From assembly GCA_963402885.1 (NCBI GenBank), contig OY727094.1:3350501-3414500 (forward strand): a stretch of DNA of 64,000 bases, given 5' to 3'. The stretch comes from Antedon bifida (taxonomy: Eukaryota; Echinodermata; Crinoidea; Comatulida; Antedonidae). Below the pieces are notes generated by a model that had not been told where the DNA came from, did no database searches, and saw nothing but the letters and a program-made list of their open reading frames with translations. A program made the position numbers and the translations under genes. This document shows, in pieces, positions 41,646 through 51,666 of this stretch. How positions within the stretch are numbered: position 1 is the first letter of the stretch; each line of letters begins with the position of its first letter.

Positions 41646-44600
41646 ATGGCTGATGAAGAAGAAACAAAACACTGCAGCAACTGGTATAGTCATTTTTTCA
41701 ATTATTTTGTAGTAAAATTGGATTTCAACAGTAGCAGTTGACTCAATGAATGAAGATTTAATATATTTAGAAAAAAAAACTTCCAGATCAAATCCTGCAG
41801 TAGAATTATTAAAATGTTAACAATCTCCTTATAATTTCATTAAACAATTTACTAAAATACTAATCTGTATTTTTTCAGCAAGCGGGATATTCCAGCCAAA
41901 AATTTCATCATGCACCAATCTCACTGCTCCAGAAATATTTCGCTCTGTAAACACTGTGGTGAAACTGTACCTCACACGCAAATGGAACAACATTTTGAAG
42001 AGGTTCACGCCAAGGTAATGTATATATGTATGTCTTTTATCTGCTATTCTGATGTCGAGCAATATTTTATTTCGCATACAACCCAACTGTGACTTTAATC
42101 TTGGTGAATATTTTCAGGTGAATTGTGAGTGTGGCGAAAGTGTTGAAAAACAAAATCTGGAAGACCACAAGGTATGCAAAATTAAAAAATATATAATTGA
42201 CTATAACTAAATATATAATACTGTATGTTTTAAGATATAAATTAAATGTATATATAATAAATATTACATGTTTTAATTACATTATTTTTTCTTAATAGAA
42301 AGATGAATGCAATCTACGTATGAAAATGTGTAAATTCTGTGAGATGGACATGGCAGTCAAAGACTTATTCTCTCATGAGGACTTCTGCGGAAGCAGAACG
42401 GAACCATGTCCAACATGCAACCGCTACATCTGCATTAAAGACAGAGAGATTCATGAGAACTCGGCTTGTTTTCTTCCGGAGCAAGCGCCCCCAGTGTCAA
42501 CAACGCACAATAAACTTCATGACGATCAGGCATTCTTGTTGGGTTACCAAGCAGATGGACGATTTGGAGCACCGCAGCATTTCGATAGTGGGTTTAACAT
42601 TACTGAAAACTTTGGTATGTTTGGTAGTCAAACAGTATCCCCTCCGGTCTTTGTTCCACGTAACACTGATGAACGGAAACATGGAAAGAATAAGTCACGG
42701 GTGCAAAATCTTTTAGGAGAAAAAACCAAGCCAGACAATAGAAAAGGTAGTGTGTTTAAAATTGTTATTCTAAGCATTTTATATTTTTTTTTTATAGGTT
42801 GAATAAATTATAATATAAATTATACACAAACATTACCAGCTAAAGCTTGCTCACTAGGATGTAGGCACAACACAAGTAAATTGACCAATGACACGCGATA
42901 GTTTAAATTGCTTGTGATTAGTCAAATTACTTCCGTTGCTCCTAAGTCCTTGCGTTGTGTCCATTCCTCAATGAAATCAATTTTCTTGCAGGTCATAGGT
43001 CACAGAACAGACTGTCCAACCCAAGTGAGATGGATTTCTTAACAAGACACCTTGCTCAGGATCTTTCAAAAGAGAGGGATGTCCAAGGAGCGGCAGTATT
43101 TGAAAGCGATATCGATACCATGTTATATAAAGGTTATACCATTCCAGACCCTCCTGTTGCGGCAGCCAGATATTTAGATGTACATGATTCAGCAGGTACG
43201 TTAGTGGCACCTCATAGCTTTTATACTTTATCATGCCACAATCATGGTGGCATCACTTGGCTTTCATACTAATGATACATACCTTCTAACGATCTAATTG
43301 AGTCATTTTATCCAATGGTATGCATTATATTCTGGAAAGTTCATTTCCCAACGGAAATAAGCTAATAAGCTTTTTTTCTGGAAAATCTTTTATCAATGCA
43401 GTTATTAGTAATGTCAGTATTTTCACTTTGTATGTTTTTTTATAATAATTTTCCAAATAAATTAAAGTCAAATCAATCTATCCAAATACAATATATTTTA
43501 CTCCGATTTCAGAGCATGATGATGGTACAAAGCTACCATGTGAGTTTTGTGGTAAACCAGTTCCAGCCCAAGACCTAATATTACACCAAGTAAGAGAATA
43601 TATAGCATATAAATAAATGCAAATAATAATAATTAATACACATGAAATGATTTATCTTGTTAACTAATAAAAATGTGTCCATCCTATATTAATTGTATGT
43701 ACCACTATTTTCTTCCTTTCAGTCTGGTTGTCAGTTTGACCAGCGTCCAAGAGAGTCGAGACAGAGTCGTGATAGATTGATCAGTAGAGGGCCTCCTCCT
43801 TTACGAATTCCATCCCCTCCACCACCTGTTAGTTTTGAACCTGATAGGTGAGTTTACTTTAATGAAACTAGCTGCTTGTGTGAATTCAATCCCATCTCTC
43901 TCTAAAGCTTTGTCTACACTATCAAACTAGTTTGACAAAAAAGTGTGCTGTGTCCAAATATGGTAATGATATGCCCAAATATGGTAGTGATATGACATCA
44001 TCATGTCCATATATGGGCACATCACATTTTTGTCACATAAAGTTTGATAGTGTAGACAGAGCTTAATGTCAATCATGTTAAGTATGTTTAAGTTCACCAA
44101 TCCATATTTGGTATATTATCTAGATTTGCCGACGAAGATGTGCCAATGTTACCTTGTGAATTTTGTAAGGTATTGTTACCAGCTGATAGTATAGCATTCC
44201 ATCAGGTAAGTATGTGCTGTAAACCATAAACAAATTTTCTTTTTCATTTAAACTAATAGTTTTTTGTTACATTCATTAAAACTAAATGTTATAATATTTC
44301 CCCAGCCTAATTGTGACAAAAGGACAACGACACCGTTACCGTCCGAACACAACAACCACCCTCTTGACCCTAGCAACATCATGACGGCAAACAGTAGGCC
44401 GAAGCTGGTCACAAAGAAAAATCCGTTTTATGATAGTAAGTAAGCTTGTGAAGTAAAAAAGAGGTTATTCATTAAGTACTATGTTTGATGGTACACATAC
44501 ACTTGTCACTTATCTTACTCTCTCAAAAAAATGTGATGTTCCCATATATGGACAAGACGATGTCATATCACTACTATATTTAAGCATATCACTACCATAT

Positions 44601-47600
44601 TTGAGCACATCACACTTTTTTGTCAAACTAGTTTGATAGCGTAGACAGAGCTTTAGCTTCGTGAAAATAAACACTTTGTTTTGTTTTTGCAGGCGTGGCA
44701 ACCAGATCCAGAAGTAATCATTTGCCATATCAACAAGATGCCAGTCTACTGCCCTCGCCTGTTAGAAAGTATTCTTCTTCAAACTTTTCATCCATGAGTG
44801 GTTCCCATATACCACACGCCTATGGAAATTCTACCAGAAAAGCTCATGAAAAGAAACAGTCATCCAGTCGTAAGTATTGTTGCATCCATTTTATGTTTAT
44901 CTTGTGTACATTACGTCTCAGTAAGTTGATTGTCTGAGCAGTAGGCCTATGTACTGTATACAGTATATACAGTATGTTTATTTATTTATTCCTTTCAGTG
45001 AAATATAAAAAGGGAACACTGAGGAGAGACGAGAGCTGTCAAAGACAACTATCGCCAAAGGGCGTGTCTCTTTTACAATGAATGAAAATTACTATATATT
45101 TTAATATTGTACTAATAACCCAAATATGTGTTTCACTGTGTAGAGTTGTCAATGCGAGCTCAGGGAAGATTTCAACCATTTCATGATGATGACATCAATT
45201 CTGAAATTCCATCGTTTAACGATGATGTTGATACATCCTGTAATTCTGAGGCATTTCCATCACCTGTACACAAGAAAACAAGTAATTATGATTGTAAGAA
45301 TTATCTCATTACACAACGTTTGGGAATTTGGGTTCTGTAGCCCTCATCACACCTCAAATGAACTTGTGTTAAGCTCTGTCTACACTATCAAACTTTATGT
45401 GACAATCAAATTTGGTGTGTCGATATATGGACATGATGATGTCATACCACTACCATATTTGGGCATATCACTAGCATATTTGGATACATCACATTTTTTT
45501 TGTCAAACTTGTTCGATAGTGTAGACAGAGCGTTAAGGCTTATGTATGTTTACTATGTTATGACATCATTTTCATCAAATGGCTAGCAATAGTCAAGTAC
45601 CATTCAGGGTATGCTAGGAAGCAGGCTTAACTAGTCTGGCCTTAGAATTCAAAAGTTGTGCCATCTAAATTTTAAAACTTTGGCCTTTGTGTTTGAAAAG
45701 GTTAATTTAAAGTGTATTACTTTTTCGATATTCCGAAATGACTAATACTATTTGAATTAAAATTATTTTAAACTGCTTAAACTTAAACTGTGATTTTTGT
45801 GTGCTTTGCTATATTTACAATGTTTTTTTAATATTAGGACCCCTTGATTTTCAGCATATGCTGTTTAAGATAAAAAAATAAATGAAAATAAATATTATAC
45901 TGACTTGATAACTATACTTGTTTATACAGTTTCATCTTCAAGAAACACTTCGCACGGAAATAAAGATCTGTATAAATCATTTGGCTCACAAGATGGACGA
46001 CAAGATCAGATTTATCAACCAAAAAATAGAAGTACTGTGCCAGCCAATAGAACTGCAGCCCCGGCTAACAGAGTGCGAGCACCAGCCAATAGGAGTGGAG
46101 GAGCAGGCGTTCGGAACGGTGCATCAGTCAATATATATGGATCTAACAGAAACGAAATACCTGCTAACTATTCAGGTAAAGAGCAAAAAGGTGAGTGCAT
46201 ATTTTCCCACAATGCATCATCATCCAGATTAAAGACCCCTTCCCTGCAATTTTGGACGTTTTTTGGAAAATAATACATATATATCACTTTAAAAACATTA
46301 AACCATGTCATTCCTTGTCTTAAATGTACGTTTTATGGTAAATTATGATAAAAAGTGAGAAACAATGCACTACCTAAGTAGCTCGCGGCGATCGACCTCT
46401 CGTGTACGGTCTTAGGCCTAGCCTAGCTAGACTTAGTTTTGTAGGCCTAGCTGGTAAACATCGGTAACGTACGAACATCGTACGCTTGATATATACCTAG
46501 CCTGTTGTTGTATAGTTCCTGCATTAATTGTCTTTCTATTTTTGCCAGACTCCGTTGATACAAATTGGGGAAAACCCGGTATTTTCGCTGAAAAGTTAGG
46601 AGTCTTCCATTTGTTTTGGCCTCACGATCGATCGAAAAGTGGGCGAATTACAGGTGAAAAACAAAAATATCAATCCGCGCGCAATGCATTTTGGGATTTA
46701 TAGCGGGCCGCTATAATTATTAGAATCGACTTATTTTTCACATTTTTAACCGTTTAAAGACGAAAAAAGTTATCGCAATAGGACCATATAGTATTATTTT
46801 TACATTAAATATAGTTTGTGATCTTAAATTAGATCTAAAAAACGTAGGGAAGGGGGCTTTAAGGTAAAAATATGAAAATTTTTAAATTGATGAAATTAAA
46901 TAACAGCTATGTTAAACATAATTAGTGCATCTATTAGTTAAATAATGTTAGTAAATGTATTTTTTGTTGATCCAAGTACAAATTTTTAAATTTTTAGTTG
47001 AGAAGAAGCCTTCAAGAACTAGAAAAATATCTTCAGAACCATACAGCCCCAGTGAAAAAACTGAAAACCATGCGGACCAAGTGAGGAGATTCACTGAAAA
47101 GGCCCAGCGGCAAAAAACAGTCAATTACACAGCTAACGGAACAAAGCCCCAAAAGGATGGTGATGTCCACCCAGTTCGTCATAGATCACATGACCAGCAT
47201 GCAAGAACGAGAACGAGGTATCTTTTGAATCTGCAGTCAATTTATCTAGTGCCGTGATTAAAATAATTAACATGAGTAAAACAATATACTGGCAATTGCA
47301 ACTTTTATAAATGTAATTAAAAAATGTTCATCTAGTTTTAAAGATGTATTGTCCCCCAAAAACATGAAAAATGAAGATTAATTAAATCAGACTTTGAATA
47401 GGTTATTTTGTAGTTTTAATAAAGTGAATTACTTCCGTAGAAAAAAAACGGAAAAAAATAATGTTTTCACCTATAAAATAACATGATAAATGGTTAAATT
47501 CAACCAAAAATCCATTGGCTGGCAGCCAATTTGACCATTTTTTGCTTTAAATTCCAGTTTTTTCAGGTAAATAAATTTTTTTTCGATCCAATTTTTGGTC

Positions 47601-48216
47601 GAAGTCAATAACTATTATGTGACATTAAAATGGCATATTCAACAAAAAAAATTGTTTTAAATTATTTTTCAGGGGGACAATACATCTTTAAATATCCATG
47701 AGTTTTTCAAAAAACCAAAAATGTATTTTTATTTATACTTTTTAGCCACCATATTAGCTCAAGATCGCTGACCCTTGACACAAATGAAGAGCCATTGTCA
47801 GTAAACGGAAGAAGGCAGACGTCGAATAAGACGCATTCAAGAGTTAAAAAGGTTAGTCTACTACAGTCACAATTCTCCTAATACTTGACTTTCGGAAACT
47901 CTACCAAAACCAGACTTTTCTCGCGGTCCAAAAGGTCCCAAATTAAGTTTTACCATCAAATATCATATTCCGAAAACCAGACAATGTTAGGCCAGCCCAA
48001 AGGTGTCTGGTATTGGGAGAGTTTATTGTACTTGTTTTAACGTAAATACAATGAAATCGGGCGTATTAACATAGGTAACATATAGTAGCTACAGTAGTAA
48101 CATTCTCTAACACTATACTATACATGTTTTATCCTAATAATAGAGTTTTTAAATATCTTAATACATTAACTGTAAAATTTGTTTTATTTTAGCCTCCTCA
48201 TTCAGACCATTACTAA
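41646..48216 (+). CDS. TRAFD1: TRAFD1 (FLN29) orthologue, TRAF-type zinc-finger protein, 743 aa
   Basis: Fifteen exons: 41646-41683, 41879-42014, 42118-42171, 42299-42746, 42992-43195, 43513-43589, 43723-43847, 44124-44205, 44306-44435, 44693-44869, 45144-45293, 45930-46190, 46998-47217, 47746-47851, 48193-48216. The summed length is 744 codons with stop, all junctions in phase. N-terminus: zinc-binding array beginning CSNCKRDIPAKNFIMHQSHC (C10, C13, H25, C29), then CKHCGETVP, CECGESV, CKFCEMDMAV and CPTCNRYI, as in vertebrate TRAFD1/XAF1. Two later fingers, LPCEFCGKPVPAQDLILHQ and LPCEFCKVLLPADSIAFHQ, match the paired PCEFC fingers of TRAFD1. The tail is disordered, with a short PANR repeat in exon 12. 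In mammals TRAFD1 dampens Toll-like receptor/NF-kB signalling in the cytoplasm; the same role here is inference. Longer than the roughly 580 aa of the human protein. An acceptor at 41611 suggests a noncoding first exon upstream. Confidence 0.9.
42838..42970. repeat. Foldback element in TRAFD1 intron 4
   Basis: GCTCACTAGGATGTAGGCACAACAC.. on the left is answered by CTTGCGTTGTGTCC on the right, with internal TTGACCAATGACACGCGA / TTGTGATTAGTCAA mirrored motifs. Same family as the element at 53403, more decayed. Confidence 0.65.
43903..44066. repeat. Foldback MITE family 1, copy D
   Basis: Complete copy in TRAFD1 intron 7, inverted relative to copies A-C: AAGCTTTGTCTACACTATC at the left, two CCAAATATGGTAGTGATATG-type units inside, GATAGTGTAGACAGAGCTTA at the right. 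Confidence 0.85.
44518..44656. repeat. Foldback MITE family 1, copy E
   Basis: In TRAFD1 intron 9. Core CCCATATATGGACAAGACGATG and CATATCACTACCATATTTGAG, right end GATAGCGTAGACAGAGCTT; the left terminal repeat has been lost. Confidence 0.75.
44999..45089 (+). other. Possible alternative terminal exon of TRAFD1
   Basis: After an acceptor (CCTTTCAG) ending at 44998, a frame in the phase left by exon 10 encodes LKYKKGTLRRDESCQRQLSP then KGVSLLQ and a stop. It would give a shorter protein ending there. The main model skips it. No donor is needed if it is terminal; no polyadenylation signal is evident close by. Confidence 0.35.
45369..45536. repeat. Foldback MITE family 1, copy F
   Basis: Complete copy in TRAFD1 intron 11: TTAAGCTCTGTCTACACTATC at the left and GATAGTGTAGACAGAGCGTTAA at the right, so both ends abut TTAA, the best view of a target duplication in this family. 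Confidence 0.85.
46229..46862. mobile_element. TTAA-flanked MITE (piggyBac-like target) in TRAFD1 intron 12
   Basis: Begins TTAA-AGACCCCTTCCCT at 46229 and ends AGGGAAGGGGGCT-TTAA at 46862, so near-inverse ends are bracketed by TTAA. About 634 bases, no open frame. TTAA duplication is known for piggyBac-type elements; the assignment to that superfamily is inference from the target site only. Confidence 0.65.
47338..47691. mobile_element. Second TTAA-flanked MITE, in TRAFD1 intron 13
   Basis: Terminal inverted repeats AAAGATGTATTGTCCCCC and GGGGGACAATACATCTTT are perfect over 18 bases, bracketed by TTAA at 47338-47341 and 47688-47691. About 354 bases, AT-rich and noncoding. A related end is seen at positions 30-60 of the window. 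Confidence 0.8.
47866..48031. repeat. Small inverted-repeat element in TRAFD1 intron 14
   Basis: Left end ACAATTCTCCTAATACTTGAC and right end GTCTGGTATTGGGAGAGTTT are approximately inverse; internal AAAACCAGAC motifs occur twice. Decayed MITE-like sequence. Confidence 0.55.
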
Positions 48217-49000
48217 GCATAACATTGATGTCTAACGCAGCTGATTTATAAGAATTCTCCATTCATCTATTTTATAACCAATCATATGAGTTGTAAGTAA
48301 TTTAGATTGTAAGATAAATTAACCAATCAAATGAGTTGTAATAACTAGTGATGGACTATTATTTTAACCAATCTCACAATCTGTAATGATTTTATGCTGT
48401 CAGATAATTTAACCTAATGAATTAAACATTAGCATTGCAAACATTCCATTATTGAAATGTGTTCAAAATATATTCTACATTTAATATATTCATAAAGTTC
48501 TGTATTTAAATTTCATGATGACAAAAAACGATAAATTCAAGCCGAAAAAACATATTTTATGTAGGAAATCAGAATTGTTGTCAACTAATTTAAATTGAAA
48601 GTATTAAAATCATGTAAATGTAGAACACAAATCTGCTATAATAGTTTATTCATAAAATAAAATACCTTGTCTGTAAAAAAAATATATAGTAGATTTAGGA
48701 AAGCATTTTAAAAGTATATATTTTTGGTATTATGGCTGTAAAAAGTTAAGTAGAAACCAAAGAACTTTTGGAAATTACCAGATAAATATAAATATGTAAA
48801 GAGACTGTTGAACAGAGTTGAACAAGCTGGCATAGTAGTGGTGCCTAGTGCTGTTCTATTACGATGTTGATAGTGAAAAAAGGGGCTGAACTGAAGAAAA
48901 ATACTACAATAGTTTGAAACATAATTCTATTTATGGTCACATTAATTATTATCGTAAAGTGATTTAGTGGTTTTCTCAATTAACAATCTTTATTATTATA
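48217..49000 (+). other. TRAFD1 3'UTR and spacer
   Basis: It holds an AATAAA at 48656-48661, a plausible polyadenylation signal about 440 bases after the stop. Two near-repeats of AACCAATCA(T/A)ATGAGTTGTAA occur at 48278 and 48321. No further gene seen. Confidence 0.5.
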
Positions 49001-49009
49001 ATGACGTCA

Positions 49010-49313
49010 GTTGTGACGGCGTGTGGCGCAGTGTGTTGGACGCTGGATTAGCGATCATGAGGTCGTGGTTCGAATCCAACTCTCGCCGTGTTGCTTGTAT
49101 CCTTAGGCAAGGCACTTTATTTATATTTGCCTCTTCCCACCCAGGTGTATTAAATGGGTACCTGGTTAGACTTTGCGCTGATTACTAGCTGCATTATGGG
49201 AGTATGTCTCCATATGTGTTTGATCCGAAAAATGTCCAGTGTAATAATTCTATGTAAAACGCCTTTGAGCATGATTACTCATTAAATGTGCGCATATAAA
49301 TGTGGTATTATAT
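49010..49313 (+). mobile_element. tRNA-derived SINE
   Basis: Box A-like TGGCGCAGTGTG and box B GGTTCGAATCC lie about 35 bases apart as in a tRNA gene, followed by a non-tRNA body (GGCAAGGCACTTTATTTATA, CACCCAGGTGTATTAAATGG) and an AT-rich tail. The head cannot fold as a normal tRNA as far as I can tell, so it is a SINE and not a tRNA gene. Confidence 0.8.
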
Positions 49314-49319
49314 TGATGC

Positions 49320-49460
49320 AGTGGATAGTGATGGGACTTCCCTTGTGTCTTTTGTCTCTACAGTTTATTTGCGTCCGTGTATCTCTTCACCCAGGTGTAT
49401 AAATGGGTACCATCCTCGCTGAGGGTTATCTGTGGAAATCTGCTGCACACTATACTTATG
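49320..49460 (+). repeat. Partial second SINE copy
   Basis: CTTCACCCAGGTGTATAAATG followed by GGTACC repeats the body of the SINE just upstream, without its tRNA-like head. Confidence 0.6.
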
Positions 49461-50759
49461 CATTAGAATTTATGAGCTGCATAACTGGGCAATGGATTTA
49501 CTATTTTAATAATTTCATAGATAAAATTGAAAAAAAAAAAGCTAACTTGACCCTTTGCTATTTCTAATATTTAGTTCTAGCATCAATATTATTTTTTCAT
49601 AAGATATTTACTTACTCTCTTCTCTTTTTTTGGGTTAATTTATCAGTTTTAATTGTACAGATTTTAGCACTTTGCACTGTGTGTTATTGAAAGTGTTTCA
49701 TTTCCATAGTAAAAAAAATTATTAATATCAACTTAAGAATTTTTTTATATTAAATGTGGTTATATATAGATTGTAGTTATTATTAATAAATGCAATATAA
49801 TAATAATATTTACTGTTTTATGAATATTTTTGAAAATTATTAAATGATATAATATACATTAAAAACACAAAGCAAAGTCGAAAAGAGATCAACACATTTG
49901 TCTTATAATACACAAAAACACGTCTCTTTATAACATTAAAAATATCTATGATAAAAAAAATGATACTAGCGAAAAAAAATTAGATGTTTCTTCTTGTAAA
50001 ACAAACAGCGTTTGTTATGGAGAATTAATAGTATTAATATACTTATCTAAGTATTCCGTAATAAAAAAAACAAGAGCATAATAAATTATGATAGGATCAA
50101 CAGAAAGACTTAGTTCCGCGGATTGATCAATAAAAGACAATGAAATCACAGGCTTCAGAATTCCCTTCAAGTGCTCAACGATGTGTATTGTCGAATCAAA
50201 ACAAAGCTATGAAAAGATACAGAGAAGTGTTATTATTTATACCGGTGTTATTGTATCGCACCGACTTGTAACGGTTCCATATGGTTTTAGTGTATTAACT
50301 TGACTGAGATTGAAAAGAACAGTTTGTCGGGATGAGTTAATGTGAAAGACTATACATTCATGTAAGTGATTTTTTAAGTTTATAATCATAGTGTAATAGT
50401 GTCCCAGTGGAAGTCTTTATGGTTTATGAAAGCAGACGTACAATAGTAAATCCATTCCGAATCTATTGGTTGTGTCACATTATTTATAGTAGGCCTATAC
50501 TTTATTAGGTATGATCATGATGCGATCTTGTAAACATTTTTAGCATATATATGTTATTTATGTGAATGTTAGTGGAGCTACCGTACATTAATTTATTAAA
50601 ATGGTGTTTTACCTCTAGTGAATTAGCTTGGAAATCACGATTTACCATTGCTATTTCAAGCCTTCTATTACACACAATAAATACATTCACGAATCAATGA
50701 GTTTTAACAATTAAATCATACCTTCAACTGAATTTCCTATAGTATTGTCATTATATGCC
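49461..50759. other. Spacer without recognised content
   Basis: AT-rich sequence with homopolymer and ATAATA strings. No gene, RNA or defined repeat found. Confidence 0.45.
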
Positions 50760-51311
50760 TATATTATTATTATCAATAAACTTCTAGGCATAGGAGTATT
50801 GGATTGAGCAAAGCGTCTTCATCATTTTTACTCAATTAGATCCATAGATACTGTATTAAGATACTGTAGCCTATTAAGATCCGACCAGGGAGTTCTAAAT
50901 AACAACCCATTGCTGCTCCAACTGTATCCCAATTTTAGCCTATATTATTATTATTATCAATAAACTTCTAGGCATAGGAGTATTGGACTGAGCAAGGCGT
51001 TTTTGTCATTGTTTTCTCCATTGGTTTTTAGATCTTGAATAAAATTAGTAGAATCATCCATGTTTAGATAGATACCGTAAGATAGCTCCGACCAGGGAGT
51101 TCTAAATAACAACCCCCTGCTGCTCCAATTGTATCCCAATTTTAACCTATATTTTTATTTATCAATAAACTTCTAGGCCTATTGGACTGAGCGAACTGGT
51201 TAGATCTTGGATAAATTAAGTAGAATACCCATGGTTAGATAGATAATAAAGTATAGCTCCGACCAGGGAGTTCTATTTAACTCCCTGCTCCATGTATAGC
51301 CTAAAATCCTA
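50760..51311. repeat. Three-copy tandem repeat upstream of the class C receptor
   Basis: Copies of about 180, 207 and 160 bases each contain TATCAATAAACTTCTAGGC, GTATTGGA(T/C)TGAGC, then TCCGACCAGGGAGTTCTA and (first two) ACTGTATCCCAATTTTA. Copy borders are near 50760, 50943 and 51150. The third copy is shortened at both ends. Confidence 0.8.
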
Positions 51312-51666
51312 GGTGTAACTGTGTCGTCATTGTCTTTATTTGGGTCCCCTTGTGAAATATTTTCACCATTCAGTAATCATATCCATAAACGACTTTGCTT
51401 GAGTATGCGAATTATTTAAAGGAGCCGCGTGATTAATGTTCTCTGTCTACCTTACTGCATCAAGTCACATTCTTTGTATTTTATTATTGTAATGTTTACA
51501 GTTTGTAGGCCTAGATTATTTCAATAGCTTCAACAAACAGAACATTGACGTTTACATTTGTATAAACACTATTATGTTTGTGTATAAATCAGCATTAACC
51601 TCTACAACCCGAGAAAGCTTCTCTTTCTGAAAAACAATCTTTTATACCGTATATTACAGGAACGAG

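Noticed and set aside
44306-44439. TRAFD1 exon 9 ending at 44439 (second GTAAG of the tandem donor)
   Set aside because: Only the donor at 44436 keeps the whole transcript in frame (744 codons).
49016-49090. tRNA gene
   Set aside because: Box A and B sequences are present but the body fits a SINE head: no convincing cloverleaf and a long non-tRNA tail with typical SINE sequence.
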